In this document: positions 10,501 to 20,603 of the stretch, piece by piece | Layout of the letters: each line of letters begins with the position of its first letter | How positions within the stretch are numbered: the first letter of the stretch is position 1 | DNA from: Thelonectria olida | Lineage: Eukaryota; Ascomycota; Sordariomycetes; Hypocreales; Nectriaceae | Direction of reading: 5' to 3' | DNA: 30,537 nt | NCBI GenBank assembly: GCA_020736575.1 | Contig: JAGPYM010000117.1 | Location: forward strand, 1-30,537 | Translations under genes and position numbers: made by a program | Notes under the pieces: model-generated | Told to the model about the DNA's origin: nothing | The model's database searches: none | The model's input: only the letters and a program-made list of their open reading frames with translations

Positions 10501-10798
10501 GTGTTACAATTATATTAAAAGGATTACATAATATCACTTTTTTTTAACAGACTTTTAGCACCCTACTATAGGTGACATCATCTTGTTCGTAAACAGCAAT
10601 ATTTACCCTGTTTTCGTTAAAAATGTCGCCCAAGCTGAAACAGGCATTTCTAAGCTCTGGAACCCACTAGATAGAAACCAGACCTAGCTACTTTGCGGGG
10701 GTCCTCACGGGGCTCCGCCTTGACCAAACCCCTTGTTGAAAAGTAAAGTCTGGAGTACATTCCGAGTCCCGAAAGTCTGGAGATGAACCTCTTAAAAG

Positions 10799-10869
10799 GT
10801 GAGCGTTTTCCGCATCACTCAACTTCGGATATTGAGTAATCTTGTGCCTCTTCTCCTGGTTCTTTTCAG
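10799..10869 (+). other. Candidate 5' intron upstream of sugar transporter
   Basis: A 71-nt stretch runs from GTGAGC to TTTTCAG with a CTCAAC-like branch site. If spliced, an ATG at 10785 (MNLLKG...) joins in frame to the transporter, extending it by about 25 residues; if not, this is an intron in the 5' UTR. The family's short N-termini make the ATG at 10920 the better start. Confidence 0.35.
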
Positions 10870-10919
10870 GTCCTTTAAGTCGCATTTCATTTTATAAGTC
10901 GTTCTCCACCTCGAACAAC

Positions 10920-12622
10920 ATGGACCCAGCTAAACAAGGCTCGCACGAAAACCACGTTGAGACAACGGTCGTTGACGATCATCTCGCTCGTCTTGGAAAT
11001 CAAGAAGAGCATGACCTAGGAAAGCTTGAGTCTCTACGCCGCTACCCCAAGGCTTGTGCATGGGTTCTTTTTGCCGCGTGGTATGTTTTGCTCGTCAGTT
11101 TTGAGAATCAAGCATCCGGCAATATTCTCGGGATTCCTCGCTTCAGAGAGGATTTCGGGTACCTGCTTGACGGGAAATACGTATTACACGCGAATTGGCA
11201 ATCAGCCTTCAGTGGTGCTCCCATGGCCTCGTAAGTATAATTGTCATTATATAGTCATTTGCATTGGTTAATTTCATACCCCATCACTAGTGCTATTTTC
11301 GGCTGTCTTGGTGGAGGTTATCTTGCAGACAGGTACGGACGAAAGCCCATGCTTCTTATAGCGCTAGGGGTGAGCTATGCTGCCATCACCATGGAATTTG
11401 TTGCGGTTACAAACGAAATGTTCTTCGGAGGCAAATTTCTCAACGGCTTTGCCACTGGTTGCATCGCTACCGTTTGCGTTAGCTATCTCAGTGAGGTATG
11501 TATGCCTTTATAACCCTCAACGAACTCCTTTCGAGCCATTTTACTTATCCTTTACAGATTGCGCCATTGGCATTTAGAGGAATAGCAACCTGCTTGGTCG
11601 GTTTCTCGTATACCCTTGGACCCCTTGTCTCAGCGTTGATCGTCAAGTACACGGGCACTCTCGAGACCCGTTGGGCATATCGTGCCGTCTTCTGTGCGCA
11701 ATTCGGGTTCGCCTTTGTCGTTACGCTTTTTATTTTCTTCATGCCTGAGTCCCCTTGGTGGCTCATGTCAAAAGATCGCGAAGCTGCTGCGCTTAAAAGC
11801 CTCGAATCCTTGGGCTACCGAGGAGAGGATGGCCGCATGAAGCTTTCACTCATCAAGCACACGCTGGAAAAGGTCCGAGCCGAGACTGAAGGTGTCACCT
11901 ACCTTGAATGTTTTCGAACCACTAACCTTCGTCGAACTGTGATCAGTATCGCGCCCAAATGCATGCAAGCTTTCTCTGGCATCACGTTCGCATCGAGCTA
12001 TGCTACTTACTACATGCAACTAGCAGGATACAGCGCGTCTAAGAGCTTTACACTTCAAATCGTCCAACAGATCGTATCAATGACGGGCAGTGTTATGTCG
12101 TGGTACTTCGTGGATCGCATCGGTCGACGTAACTTGACATTCTGGGGACTTTTGTCACTGACTGTCATCTTGCTGGCTATGGGAGGATGTGCCACAGCGA
12201 CTGCAAACGCGCAGGCCATTGAAGCAACTGTTGCATTCATCCTGTTGTACTGTTGGATGTACAACTTATCTATTGGTGCCGTCGCATTCACCATTCTCGC
12301 CGAAGTTTCGACATCCCGACTTCGAGCCAAGACCGTCGGGATAGGTCTCGCAGTCGTCAACGGCCTCAACATGATGTGGAGCTTCGTCCTCCCTTACCTT
12401 TTCAATCCCGATAAAGCCAATCTTGGTGCCAAGGTCGCTTTTATCTTTGGCGGATGCAGTACCTTGTGTCTTGTATATTTGTGGTTTGAACTTCCCGAGA
12501 CTGCTGGCCGTACTTATGAGGAGTTGGATGAGATGTTCATAAAGAAGATTCCAGCACGTCATTTCAAGAGTTACAAGCCTAAGGCTCTAGCCACGGATGA
12601 AAAGGTTAAGGAAGCGGAGTAG
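10920..12622 (+). CDS. MFS sugar transporter, alpha-glucoside permease-like
   Basis: Exons 10920-11230, 11291-11495 and 11558-12622 give 526 aa, the normal length of the 12-TM sugar porter family. Motifs: GGYLADRYGRKP in the TM2-3 loop (about 111-122), PESPWWL at the end of TM6 (about 235-241), a second DRIGRR loop, and PETAGRTYEELDEMF after TM12 (485-499). PESPWWL and the overall pattern resemble fungal maltose/alpha-glucoside:H+ symporters more than hexose facilitators. Introns of 60 and 62 nt have GTAAGT and GTATGT donors. Role: proton-coupled uptake of a sugar or glycoside at the plasma membrane. It is followed in the same direction, 727 bp on, by the DUF1593 gene, which suggests a shared substrate. 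An alternative upstream start at 10785 exists through a 5' intron. Confidence 0.9.
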
Positions 12623-13349
12623 GGAAGCCGCTCATCGATCGATCCCCTTGCATGTTCGATGCATATTGCATCTGGTTGCGGGATAACTGGCTTGAGGTAC
12701 CGGAGGGTTTGGACTCGGCAAGACCGGGCCAGAGTCAGAGCAGGGACTATGTGGCCAACAAATATTAAGGATATAGCATACGATTTCAAGCCAGACATGT
12801 TGTTTTGGCTAAAAAATTCGCTTTAATTAAACTGCTGTGTTGATGGAGGCAACGATTGGCGTATCGCGTGTTCCTTTATGTGATCGCCACGGATCTATCA
12901 GTTGAATGCAATTGATTCAAATTTAGGACCTCTCACCCTCTTGAACTTGCCCGATCCAGGTGATAAATAACTCTAATCGCCACGAGCAGACCAGTAATCA
13001 GCATGTTTTCACCCGCGAGCTCACAATCCTCTCCCTGGTCTTAGCCGTCCCAGGTCAATTCGTATCCGTCGCCAATGGGGTAATCTTTCGCCGGCACCAT
13101 GAGGCTCTAATAATTCCCCTTTTCGGCCAACCTATGTAGTCGGAGATTCGGCGAATTATTTACTACGTAGTACTTCTGTGCCGCGTTTCAGGGTTTGAGG
13201 GGAACCGGTGCGGAGCAGCCGAGACTACCCAATGAGGAAATCCTAAGCCCCAGACGGGGTACTCTCTAACCGACCAACTCTCCTCTCATCATTAAAGAGG
13301 CCTGCTTGTCCATACTCATAGCTCATGGTACACTTAAGTTAATACACAC
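12623..13349 (+). promoter_or_regulatory. Intergenic promoter region of the DUF1593 gene
   Basis: No gene is seen in this 0.73-kb gap. Near its 3' end are candidate regulator sites: CGG-N5-CGG (13141-13151), a perfect 12-bp palindrome TACTACGTAGTA (13161-13172), and CGG-N5-CCG (13211-13221), the inverted CGG triplet form bound by many Zn2Cys6 dimers. They lie 130-210 bp upstream of the ATG. Whether the Zn2Cys6 protein encoded at 18316-19517 binds them is unknown. Confidence 0.4.
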
Positions 13350-14873
13350 ATGAACGAATCCACCATGGCTTCAGCATTCACACCAAATGTAAGGGTTCAA
13401 CAGTTCCCCAAAAAGCCTAGAGTGTTTGTTCTCTCAGACGTGTCCAACGAGCCAGACGATGCCGAGTCTCTTGTTCGATATCTTATTTATGCCAACCAAT
13501 TTATCACCGAAGGTCTCGTTCCAACCACTTCAGTATGGTTACGCGACAAGACTTGTCCAGAGGAAATGTATAGAATCGTCGATGGCTATGCAGCTGCAGT
13601 GGATAATCTGAATGCCCACGTGCATCCAGATCACCAGTATCCCTCAGCAGACCATATTAGAAGCCTGATTCGCCCTGGAGCTCCAGTAAGTCGTCTCTGC
13701 TCATCGTTCAAGGACTGGTTTTAGCTGACGATGTCTGTCCTTGTGTAGGTATATGGCATGGAAGCAGTGGGAGACGACATTCCCCTCAGTGAAGGCGGCA
13801 AGCTTCTCAAACAAAGCATTGAAGCGGGCCAAACTCTCTCCGAACCACTTTGGGTCTTGTGCTGGGGCGGTACAAATGTCCTGGCACAAGCTTTATTCAA
13901 GATCCGGCAGGAATACGATGTTAGCACAGCAGCTGCTCTGCGATCAAAAGTAAGGGTATATGCCATCTCAGACCAGGATGACACTTCAGCCTGGATCAGA
14001 ACAGAATTTCCTGATTTGTTCTACATATCATCCATTCATGCTTGGAATCAGTATGGGCTCGCTACGTGGGCCGGCATATCAGGCGAGGCACACTATGGGT
14101 TCGACCAAGGTGGACCAGACGGCACAACAGTGAGCAAGGACTGGGTGAAAGAGAACATTCAAATCGGCCCACTGGGCAGCACTTATCCAGATCCCGAATT
14201 CGTCTTCGAAGGCGACACGCCAACCTTTCTCTACTTGATTCAGAATGGGCTGGGTTCTCGAGAGCATCCGCATTACGGGTCTTGGGGCGGCAGATACGCG
14301 AAAACGGATCCAAGCGATCAAGTACGCCATTATGGCGACACTACCGACAGAGTCCAGGGTTTGGATGGAAGGGTGTACAAGTCTAACCAAGCAACGATCT
14401 GGCGCTGGAGGGAAGCCTTCCAAGAAGACTTTGCCGCTAGGACCCAGTGGACTATGACGAGTGACTTCTCCAAAGTCAATCATCATCCAGTTGTGGCTCT
14501 GTGGCAAGACTTCAGCCCTGAGCCTTTACAAATAGAGGTCAAGGCCGGCGAGTCCATCACATTGGATGCATCGCAATCTTACGATCCTGACGGAGACGAG
14601 CTCACGTTTCGATGGTTCCAGTACGAGGAACCCAGCATCGATGTTTGGAGTGCTCATAAGTTTGCAGCCAAGGTGGAGATCAAGTGTCTCAATAACGAAG
14701 GCTCTAAAGTCGAGGTTCAGGTCCCGTCAGCGAATATATCATGTGTTGAGTTTAGAACGTGGAAGCCTCTTGGCCGTGGGCAAGTCTTGCATGTCATCTT
14801 GGAGGTTAAAGACAACGGTACGCCACGGCTGACCACATATCGACGGGTCCTGATCCAGACTGTTCGAAGATAA
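13350..14873 (+). CDS. DUF1593 / Sde182-type nucleoside-hydrolase-like protein
   Basis: Exons 13350-13685 and 13749-14873 (63-nt intron) give 486 aa. The N-terminal domain opens RVFVLSDVSNEPDDAESLVR: residues 30-37 (DVSNEPDD) resemble the Asp-rich calcium/ribose site of inosine-uridine nucleoside hydrolases. CWGGTN follows at about 150-155. The C-terminal part (about 375-486) holds DASQSYDPDGDELTFRW, a PKD/cadherin-like beta-sandwich as in the bacterial cellulose-binding protein Sde182. This two-domain layout defines the DUF1593 family, whose activity is poorly known; a glycosidic-bond hydrolase is a fold-based inference. Bacterial members are often exported, but no signal peptide is seen here, implying a cytosolic protein. 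A second ATG at 13365 is an alternative start. The sugar transporter just upstream supports a role in breaking down an imported glycoside. Confidence 0.85.
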
Positions 14874-15893
14874 TGCCTCAACTAGCAAAAATATAAAAAA
14901 ACAACTGGTTTGAACAGGGCCTATCTTTCCCGCCAGAGAAAGAGATGAAGGCTTCCCTCAGACAATTATGTTCATACTGCTGGCTTGCAATGTTGTTTGT
15001 TTTGTGACTGATGACTGAACGGGCTACGTGGGTCCCACGTTGTTCGACATCCGCGACAGTGAATATCATTCGTTCTAATCTGGAAGACTGGTTCTGCAGC
15101 ACCGAACCTTTGAGAGAATTATCTGCAATGCACCTTAAGTTGTTGTATCTGCCACTCAATCAAAGAGTATTCTGCTGTCGATACCTTACATCTTTAATTT
15201 CTGACCATACGTACCCGCATGTCTGCAACCAAAAATAAATCATCACCACTATAACTCGAGATTATTCGAGGTTAATAGATAAATTTGAGCTAGTTGTGTC
15301 TTGAAAGGAAACTAGCTATAAGCTCTTTGTCTTGTCCTCTAACTTTTGGGAAGACCCAAGGACTCTAAGGAGCAACCTCACAAGTCACATTCAAGAGCTA
15401 TGACCGAGCACCAACACTTGAACAGAAAAGGGACATGGCACTGGTCAATCGAGTCGTGGCGTTGTGGCGCGGCATACAACCCAGTCGTGCAAGGTCATGA
15501 CATGAAGTCTTGGTGACGGCAGTCGTCCACCGAGAGCTGTTGGCTTCAACTTCGAGTCCTCCAGGCTGCCACGATTCCGTTACTAATGACAACAAAGTGC
15601 GCAACCTGGAGTTGAATGATTTTTCTACTTGCTGTACTTCGAGAATCGGCATTCTACCATGTTGGCAGGATCATTTTCGACATGGCCCCTCTTCTCTCAA
15701 CAGTGACACCCATGTCTCGTCAGCCACTTCCGACACGGCTCCTCAAGATGGGTTGGCACATCCGCATTTCTGCTGGCGAGGCCATTGCACAGTGGGTGTA
15801 TGCATCTCAGCACCGAGTTTCTCATCATCAGGCAGGATATCAGATATGGCCGTCTGCACCGTACGTTCTATCCAAGCATTGTTCTGTCTCCCA
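14874..15893. other. Intergenic region, no supported gene
   Basis: About 1 kb of normal base composition between the DUF1593 gene and the possible small gene on the other strand. Open frames at 15510-15932 and 15616-15939 (107-140 codons) overlap each other in different registers and match nothing known to me; I do not call them. Confidence 0.5.
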
Positions 15894-16293
15894 CTATCTG
15901 TTTGCGAGGAATCCTTCACTGGTGGGATTTAGCCGTTGATAATACAATCTATTCCCCTCTCGAGAGGGCAACCGCAACATACGGGACATAAGAGTCATCT
16001 GGCCTTTCACGGATGTTGTTGTAGTACTTGTTAGTGGCTCACGTTCGGGCAAGGCTGATACTTCGCGAAGAGAGAGTTCGTGGCAATCCTTCTCCGACGC
16101 GACGGCAAGGGATTGTGAGACAGAGTTCCTTGGATTTCCTAAAATAAAGCTGCTGCTAGCAAATGATCTGGCTAAACTCTCTGCGTGTTCAGCCCCGATA
16201 TCGACAGTCTCTTGAGCCATCGGTGGGTGGGTAGAGGAGTGCCTTACCAGACTTTGTGAGAGATAAAGATTTTGGGACGGCAATACTTGGCAT
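15894..16293 (-). CDS. Possible small two-exon protein, 110 aa, unknown
   Basis: A minus-strand model joins exon 16293-16248 (MPSIAVPKSLSLTKSG) to exon 16180-15894 through a 67-nt intron with a GTAAGG donor, a GCTGAAC branch-like site and a CGCAG acceptor. The frame is kept and the result is 110 aa. Support: an A/C-rich leader before the ATG (ACACAACAAGATGCC), typical of fungal starts; a TATA-like motif about 205 bp upstream; and an exon 2 that lies in a long open frame (15894-16406). The product is Ser/Thr/Arg-rich, without signal peptide, membrane segment or recognisable domain. It could be chance; transcript evidence would settle it. Confidence 0.3.
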
Positions 16294-16494
16294 CTTGTTG
16301 TGTTTCTGCTGATAAAGTTGTCGAAAATATGATGCCGCAATACTCGAACTTTTTTTCCGGGAGAGATACTCGGTAGTGGATATTCGACAGATCGGACAAA
16401 GGGCATAGAGATGCTCCGAGGCTCGATTTGTTGACACCTGGCATTCGCTGTCGGCCGTCACTTGTAAGGATAAAAGGTAAAAAAATGATTGTCT

Positions 16495-16502
16495 CTTATA
16501 AA
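16495..16502 (-). promoter_or_regulatory. TATA-like motif for the possible small gene
   Basis: On the minus strand it reads TTTATAAG, about 205 bp upstream of the ATG at 16293. Position is its only support. Confidence 0.2.
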
Positions 16503-17101
16503 GGAGGGTTAATGCCAAAATGCAATCACTCGAGATCTAAGGCAAAGAGAGGGAGGAGAGAAACGGTAATAAAGCCTCCTTAGGTCAACACGTCAAATGA
16601 CAAAATACCTGGCGTCTCAGCTACAAACGTCAACCCGGAAGGCATCGCGGCTAGTAGTAGGGCCTCTGCTATATCTCGCATTTCGGACCGGCGCAAATTA
16701 GACCAGCGCGGAGCAAACAGCCAATGAAAGGCTGTTATCAGGTTGAAAATGCGGGTGGGGTGCAAGGATTAGCTTACCCTCACGCAATTATACGCAAATG
16801 GGAAGAGCAGCTGGTTGGCTGGGGAGATGAAGGAGATTTCGGGTAATAGGGAGATGATCCATAATAGAAAAGGACTGTTTTATAAGGGACAAGTCCGAGA
16901 TACGAGATAACAATTGGGTAAAATGGGTGTTAGTTTCTATAAAGTGAAAGTAAAAATATTAGATTTTTCTAGTTAACTTTATACTTATTAGTTTAAATAG
17001 AGCAAGCTTTAAAATAAACTTTAGGGCAAACTAATTAAGCAGTCTTAGTTAGCTATAAAATTATAAAATAGTATAAAATTATAAATATTAGTAGGCTTAA
17101 T

Positions 17102-17115
17102 TTTAATTATATTAT
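17102..17115. repeat. Target-site duplication, left copy
   Basis: TTTAATTATATTAT here is repeated exactly at 17544-17557. The two copies bracket the tRNA-headed element. A 14-bp duplication is the size produced by LINE-type target-primed insertion, though AT-rich DNA makes chance matches easier. Confidence 0.6.
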
Positions 17116-17543
17116 CATTTGTAATATTCTGTATTTTCTACAGCTAGCCCTATTTCATATTATTTACAGGGGGAAAACCTCTGGCCTTTAGGCGCGCACG
17201 GAATCAAACGCCCCTGTGGGCAATTGGCTACAGCGCGCAGCCACACAATTAACTAACCAATAGCTAACACAATATGCCTCGGCTTTCGAAACCAGCCTTC
17301 AGCTCTCACAATATTAGGAAATCCACCAATTATATCTAATTATTTGCACACTTATGCAGTGCGGGCCAATCAGGAAGCCCTTTTGCGTGTGGCCCAGGAG
17401 CGTCGCAGAATTTGCTTGCGCTTAACTGGCTGCCGGCTGCCGGAATTGAACTGACTACAGTTTTTCGTCCCCAACCCAGGTTCCCAATCTGAGAGGTTTG
17501 GCTTAACTGCGACCAGAGACGTGCCACTACGCCCCAAGCCGGG
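17116..17543 (-). mobile_element. tRNA-derived SINE-like element, 428 bp
   Basis: Read on the minus strand, the element starts at 17543, the first base after the 14-bp duplication, with a tRNA-like head. CCCGGCT (17543-17537) pairs with AGCCGGC (17438-17432) over 6 of 7 positions, like an acceptor stem. TG follows, then an A-box-like GGCGTAGTGGCA and a T-arm with loop GTTCAATTC (17451-17443), whose stem pairs 4 of 5 with one A-C mismatch. The head is 113 nt, about 38 more than a plain tRNA, so an intron or long variable arm may be included. A further 315 nt follows, containing a second, weaker A/B-box-like pair (about 17265-17253 and 17209-17200), and ends at the other duplication copy. The element is much less AT-rich than its flanks. 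Alternatives: a dimeric SINE, or two neighbouring tRNA pseudogenes. Confidence 0.55.
17431..17543 (-). pseudogene. tRNA-like head of the SINE-like element
   Basis: Acceptor, D (GGCG with CGTC) and T arms can be folded as described for the element, but no clean 5-bp anticodon stem was found, so no amino-acid identity is given. The A-C mismatch in the T stem and GTTCAA in place of GTTCGA in the loop both fit C-to-T type decay of a once good tRNA gene. Confidence 0.5.
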
Positions 17544-17880
17544 TTTAATTATATTATATAACTAGTTTAATTTTTAAAGTTTTCCTACTATTTAAAATAA
17601 TAATAAAGTTATAAAATTAGAAAAATTAAAGTTTTAAATAATAAAAATTTAAAATAATATATCTAATAATTATAATTAAATAATAAAACCTACTAATTAT
17701 AGTTTATTAACTTTATATTTTAAAATATAACGTTTTATAAAAGAAATGCAAATTAAATAACTAAGCTGCGCTATTGCAAGATAGAGGCTGCAGTTGTTTT
17801 ATTTTAATATTATATTATAATATAAGTTAATAAGAAAAAATCGGGCAAAATTTTTAAAATATCACTCAAAATCGCCAAGT
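17544..17880. repeat. AT-rich RIP-type DNA
   Basis: This is the right flank of the SINE-like element, beginning with the second copy of the 14-bp duplication (17544-17557). It is strongly AT-rich with no coding signal. Normal composition returns near 17880 and continues, gene-free, to the end of the regulator gene at 18316. Confidence 0.65.
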
Positions 17881-18315
17881 CTACAAGCTGACAAAAGTTA
17901 GGTCTAAAAGCCACCATGTGTCACATTCTAGTCGGGATATTACAAACGGCTGGCCAGAAAAGGAGGGAGTTCTTAGAGCGGGATGGGGTCGAAACGGGGC
18001 CGTGTCGAGCATTAATTCTTAAATAGAAAACCGTGCCCGCTGTTAATTCTGGGTAGATAATAAATAAACAATTGAACAGACATTCAAAGGTAGTCTGCCA
18101 TCTCAAGCGCGTTCCTCTCCTTCGGGTTTCGAGAGGTCAGCTCAGAACAAATGCTGTCCATGTCATTTAGCGCTCGCTTGCCCATTGCGTGAACAACCGG
18201 TATACCCTTGGTTCATGTCCGCAATTTGATCTCTCCTAATCTAACGGAGAGTGATGGATGTATTTGCTCGACAGATCGTGACGCTGGTTGTATTTGTCGC
18301 TGTCCTATATTTTAA

Positions 18316-19517
18316 CTACTCCATTGGCTCGTTGGTGGCAAGTCCGATCTCGTGAACGGGCCATCGTATCAACTCCAAGAATTCTGGAGGAAGGTATGAC
18401 TTGATCACGCCTAAAATGGCCTGAGGCACCGAGTCGCTCCGGAGCCAATACTTGCGATCCAACCGGTTGAGTAAAACACACCAGAAGGACATAATGGCCA
18501 GGGCCGCCGGGCGTTTTTGTAAGGTCATATCCTCAATGAATTCATTGGAAACAATGGATGGGAAGGTCATGGCCGCAATCTTGCGGGACATATTGGTTCC
18601 CTGCTCAGATATGATGAAACATTTCCGCAGTATCTGAAGAGCTGGGCCATAAATGGCTTGGCTGCCGCCCAACGTCAAGGCCAGCAGCCTTGTTTGCAAT
18701 AGTTGGATCTGATGATCTGACTCGCATCCCCCCGATGGGGGAAGAGCGTTCTTCCAGGTCAGTCCATAAGTATTCATCACTGCCCCCATCGGGCTGGCCT
18801 GTAATGGACCTTTGAACTGGCCCACAACCGCGGCACAACCGCGGATCGGAAGCATCCATTCGGGAGGCCCCGGGGGATCATTATTAAAGAGTAGCAAAGC
18901 TGGGTCATCAAAGGCAGCGAAATAGTAATTTGATATAAGTGCTGAGCATGCGAAGAGAGCTGGAGCTTCTTTGTCTGCATTTCGAGAGGACAGGGCAGCT
19001 CGAAACTGTCTCAAAGCCCGCGCTTGATGATCCTGAGCAATGCGCTGGTAATTCGCCGGGTTGTCCGGATGCAATTGGTGCAGATGAATAGCTGCTACCG
19101 CCAGGACTTCATGCAAAAGGTATGGATGTCGCGGTGCAATACTCGGGATACTTGTCTTCCATGGAAATGATGTGTCGGGTTCGTTGTTTAAACAACCTGC
19201 CGTCGAGGTGATGAAATGGTAGAAGAGAGTGAAGTCTGTAGGAGTGAAGGACTCAGTTGCGGCTTGGTGAATCAACTCCGTAGGATCCGACAGCAAAGAG
19301 TTCGATGGAGACTCAGGAGCTATACTTAGGCTGCAGGCCAACTTTGACCTAGTACAGCTGCTGCAAGGGATCCGTTCATCACACTGCCATGACCGGCAAC
19401 GTTAGCTCTTATGTCGGTATGGAAAGTAGCCCTTTGATAACCGACCTTGACTCTCCTCCTCTTACAATCCTGGCAACCGTTTCTTGACTTTGTGTGTGAC
19501 CTTCGAGCATGTGCCAT
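18316..19517 (-). CDS. Zn2Cys6 fungal-type transcription factor, Upc2-like class
   Basis: Exon 1 (19517-19446) and exon 2 (19383-18316) are joined across a 62-nt intron (GTCGGT donor, GCTAACG branch, GGCAG acceptor) and give 379 aa. The intron falls inside the zinc cluster; splicing restores a perfect C-x2-C-x6-C-x5-C-x2-C-x6-C binuclear motif (Cys15, 18, 25, 31, 34, 41) preceded by RRSHTKSRNG. That start, the short overall length and the helical middle region (HPYLLHEVLAVAAIHLHQLHPD) resemble the Upc2/sterol-uptake-control group of fungal regulators. It should bind CGG-containing sites in the nucleus. The target is unknown; the sugar transporter/DUF1593 pair and the adjacent membrane protein are candidates by proximity. 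A longer upstream open frame exists, but MAHARRSHTKSRNG is the family-typical start. Confidence 0.88.
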
Positions 19518-20603
19518 GATCCCTGCCCGTTTTGCGCGAGATCCTCTAAGCTGCGCGGCAACTAAGAGCGGCCAGTGTAAAACAGTGGTTGAGCCACGGG
19601 TACATAGAACAGAACGAAGACGGGGAAATTGAAAACTTGGAAAGGACATTGTGCGGGGTAGAAGAATAACTTTATGGCCCGTTTCCAGCAACCAATCAGA
19701 AAATTGCTAGTAAATATAAATGTCGGGAACGTGTGTGTGTGTTTGCATAAAAAGCGGGGTCTCAAAGGTCTGTTAGAAATACAAAGATTCGTCCTGGCGC
19801 ACTCCCTCAAAGCGACAAGCGTTCCACCTTCATAACACCACAACTTTTCAAAATGTCCTCTAATCTACAATCATCTTTTAGTGCCGTTATATCCGGAAAT
19901 CGTCAACCTAATTATTAAATGAAACAGAGGCTCATGTGGCTATTATTACTACTGTAAACACGGGTGAAAAGAAGATTGCTCTCACTCGCGATTTTGGCGT
20001 CTCACCAAGTCCTTCGACAGGCATTCTTCAGCGTTTCGAGCAGACCGGCTCTCTTCAGCCAGAATCTCAGTCTGAAGTCCCTGAGGGACTCTCGCCTCAA
20101 TACACGCAATGGTTGCCGGGTCCGTCAAGACCACGTTCTCACACGGAGTGAGATGGTGAATAACACACAACTTCTAGTCATTCCATTCCTTGGACAATCC
20201 GCCGAGCTTTTAATGAAGAGAACTTGTGCAGATGCAAGCTTATAAACCAGGGCTTATATATCAGGATAAATAGCAAAGAGAAGTTTTCTTGGGCGTTCTT
20301 GATGAGGCAGAGAACATGAACTAATAGAGATATCTTGTGTAGATGATGTTATCTTTGTCCGCACTATGACGATGATTTGGTTGTATTATTGTAGGAAATA
20401 TGTGTGCTTTTCTTGCTCGGGTTACGAGGGAGTATGGGAATAGTGTGCTTTTGACAATTTTCTGAGAGGCAAGTTTGCACCTGAAGTGGTCAAGGTTGGA
20501 ATTCCCACACATACTTGACCCACAAACAATTGAACAACTCGACCGCCCTCTTCTTTCGCTATAACTGCTCTAGAACTTGACTATTCCAGATATGCAACAG
20601 AAG
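19518..20603. other. Intergenic region between regulator and membrane-protein genes
   Basis: Contains the regulator's promoter and a (GT)n microsatellite at about 19731-19742. Open frames at 19936-20245 overlap in different registers and are not supported as genes. A 21-codon frame at about 19853 with a good start context has no identifiable continuation. The right part is the 3' flank of the membrane-protein gene. Confidence 0.5.

Larger units (their letters stand above)
16294..17115. other. Intergenic region turning AT-rich
   Basis: Normal composition to about 16900, then AT-rich to the target duplication of the SINE-like element at 17102-17115. Only short chance frames are present. Confidence 0.5.

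Noticed and set aside
14062..14507. Several frames antisense to or out of frame with the DUF1593 gene
   Set aside because: Shadows of a real conserved exon.
15510..15939. Overlapping plus-strand frames of 107-140 codons
   Set aside because: They compete with each other in different registers and no domain or splice continuation could be supported.
19853..20245. Short frame with a good start context followed by 71-93-codon frames, considered as a small multi-exon gene
   Set aside because: No splice pair joins the pieces into a recognisable protein; a resemblance to CON-6-like starts was too weak.
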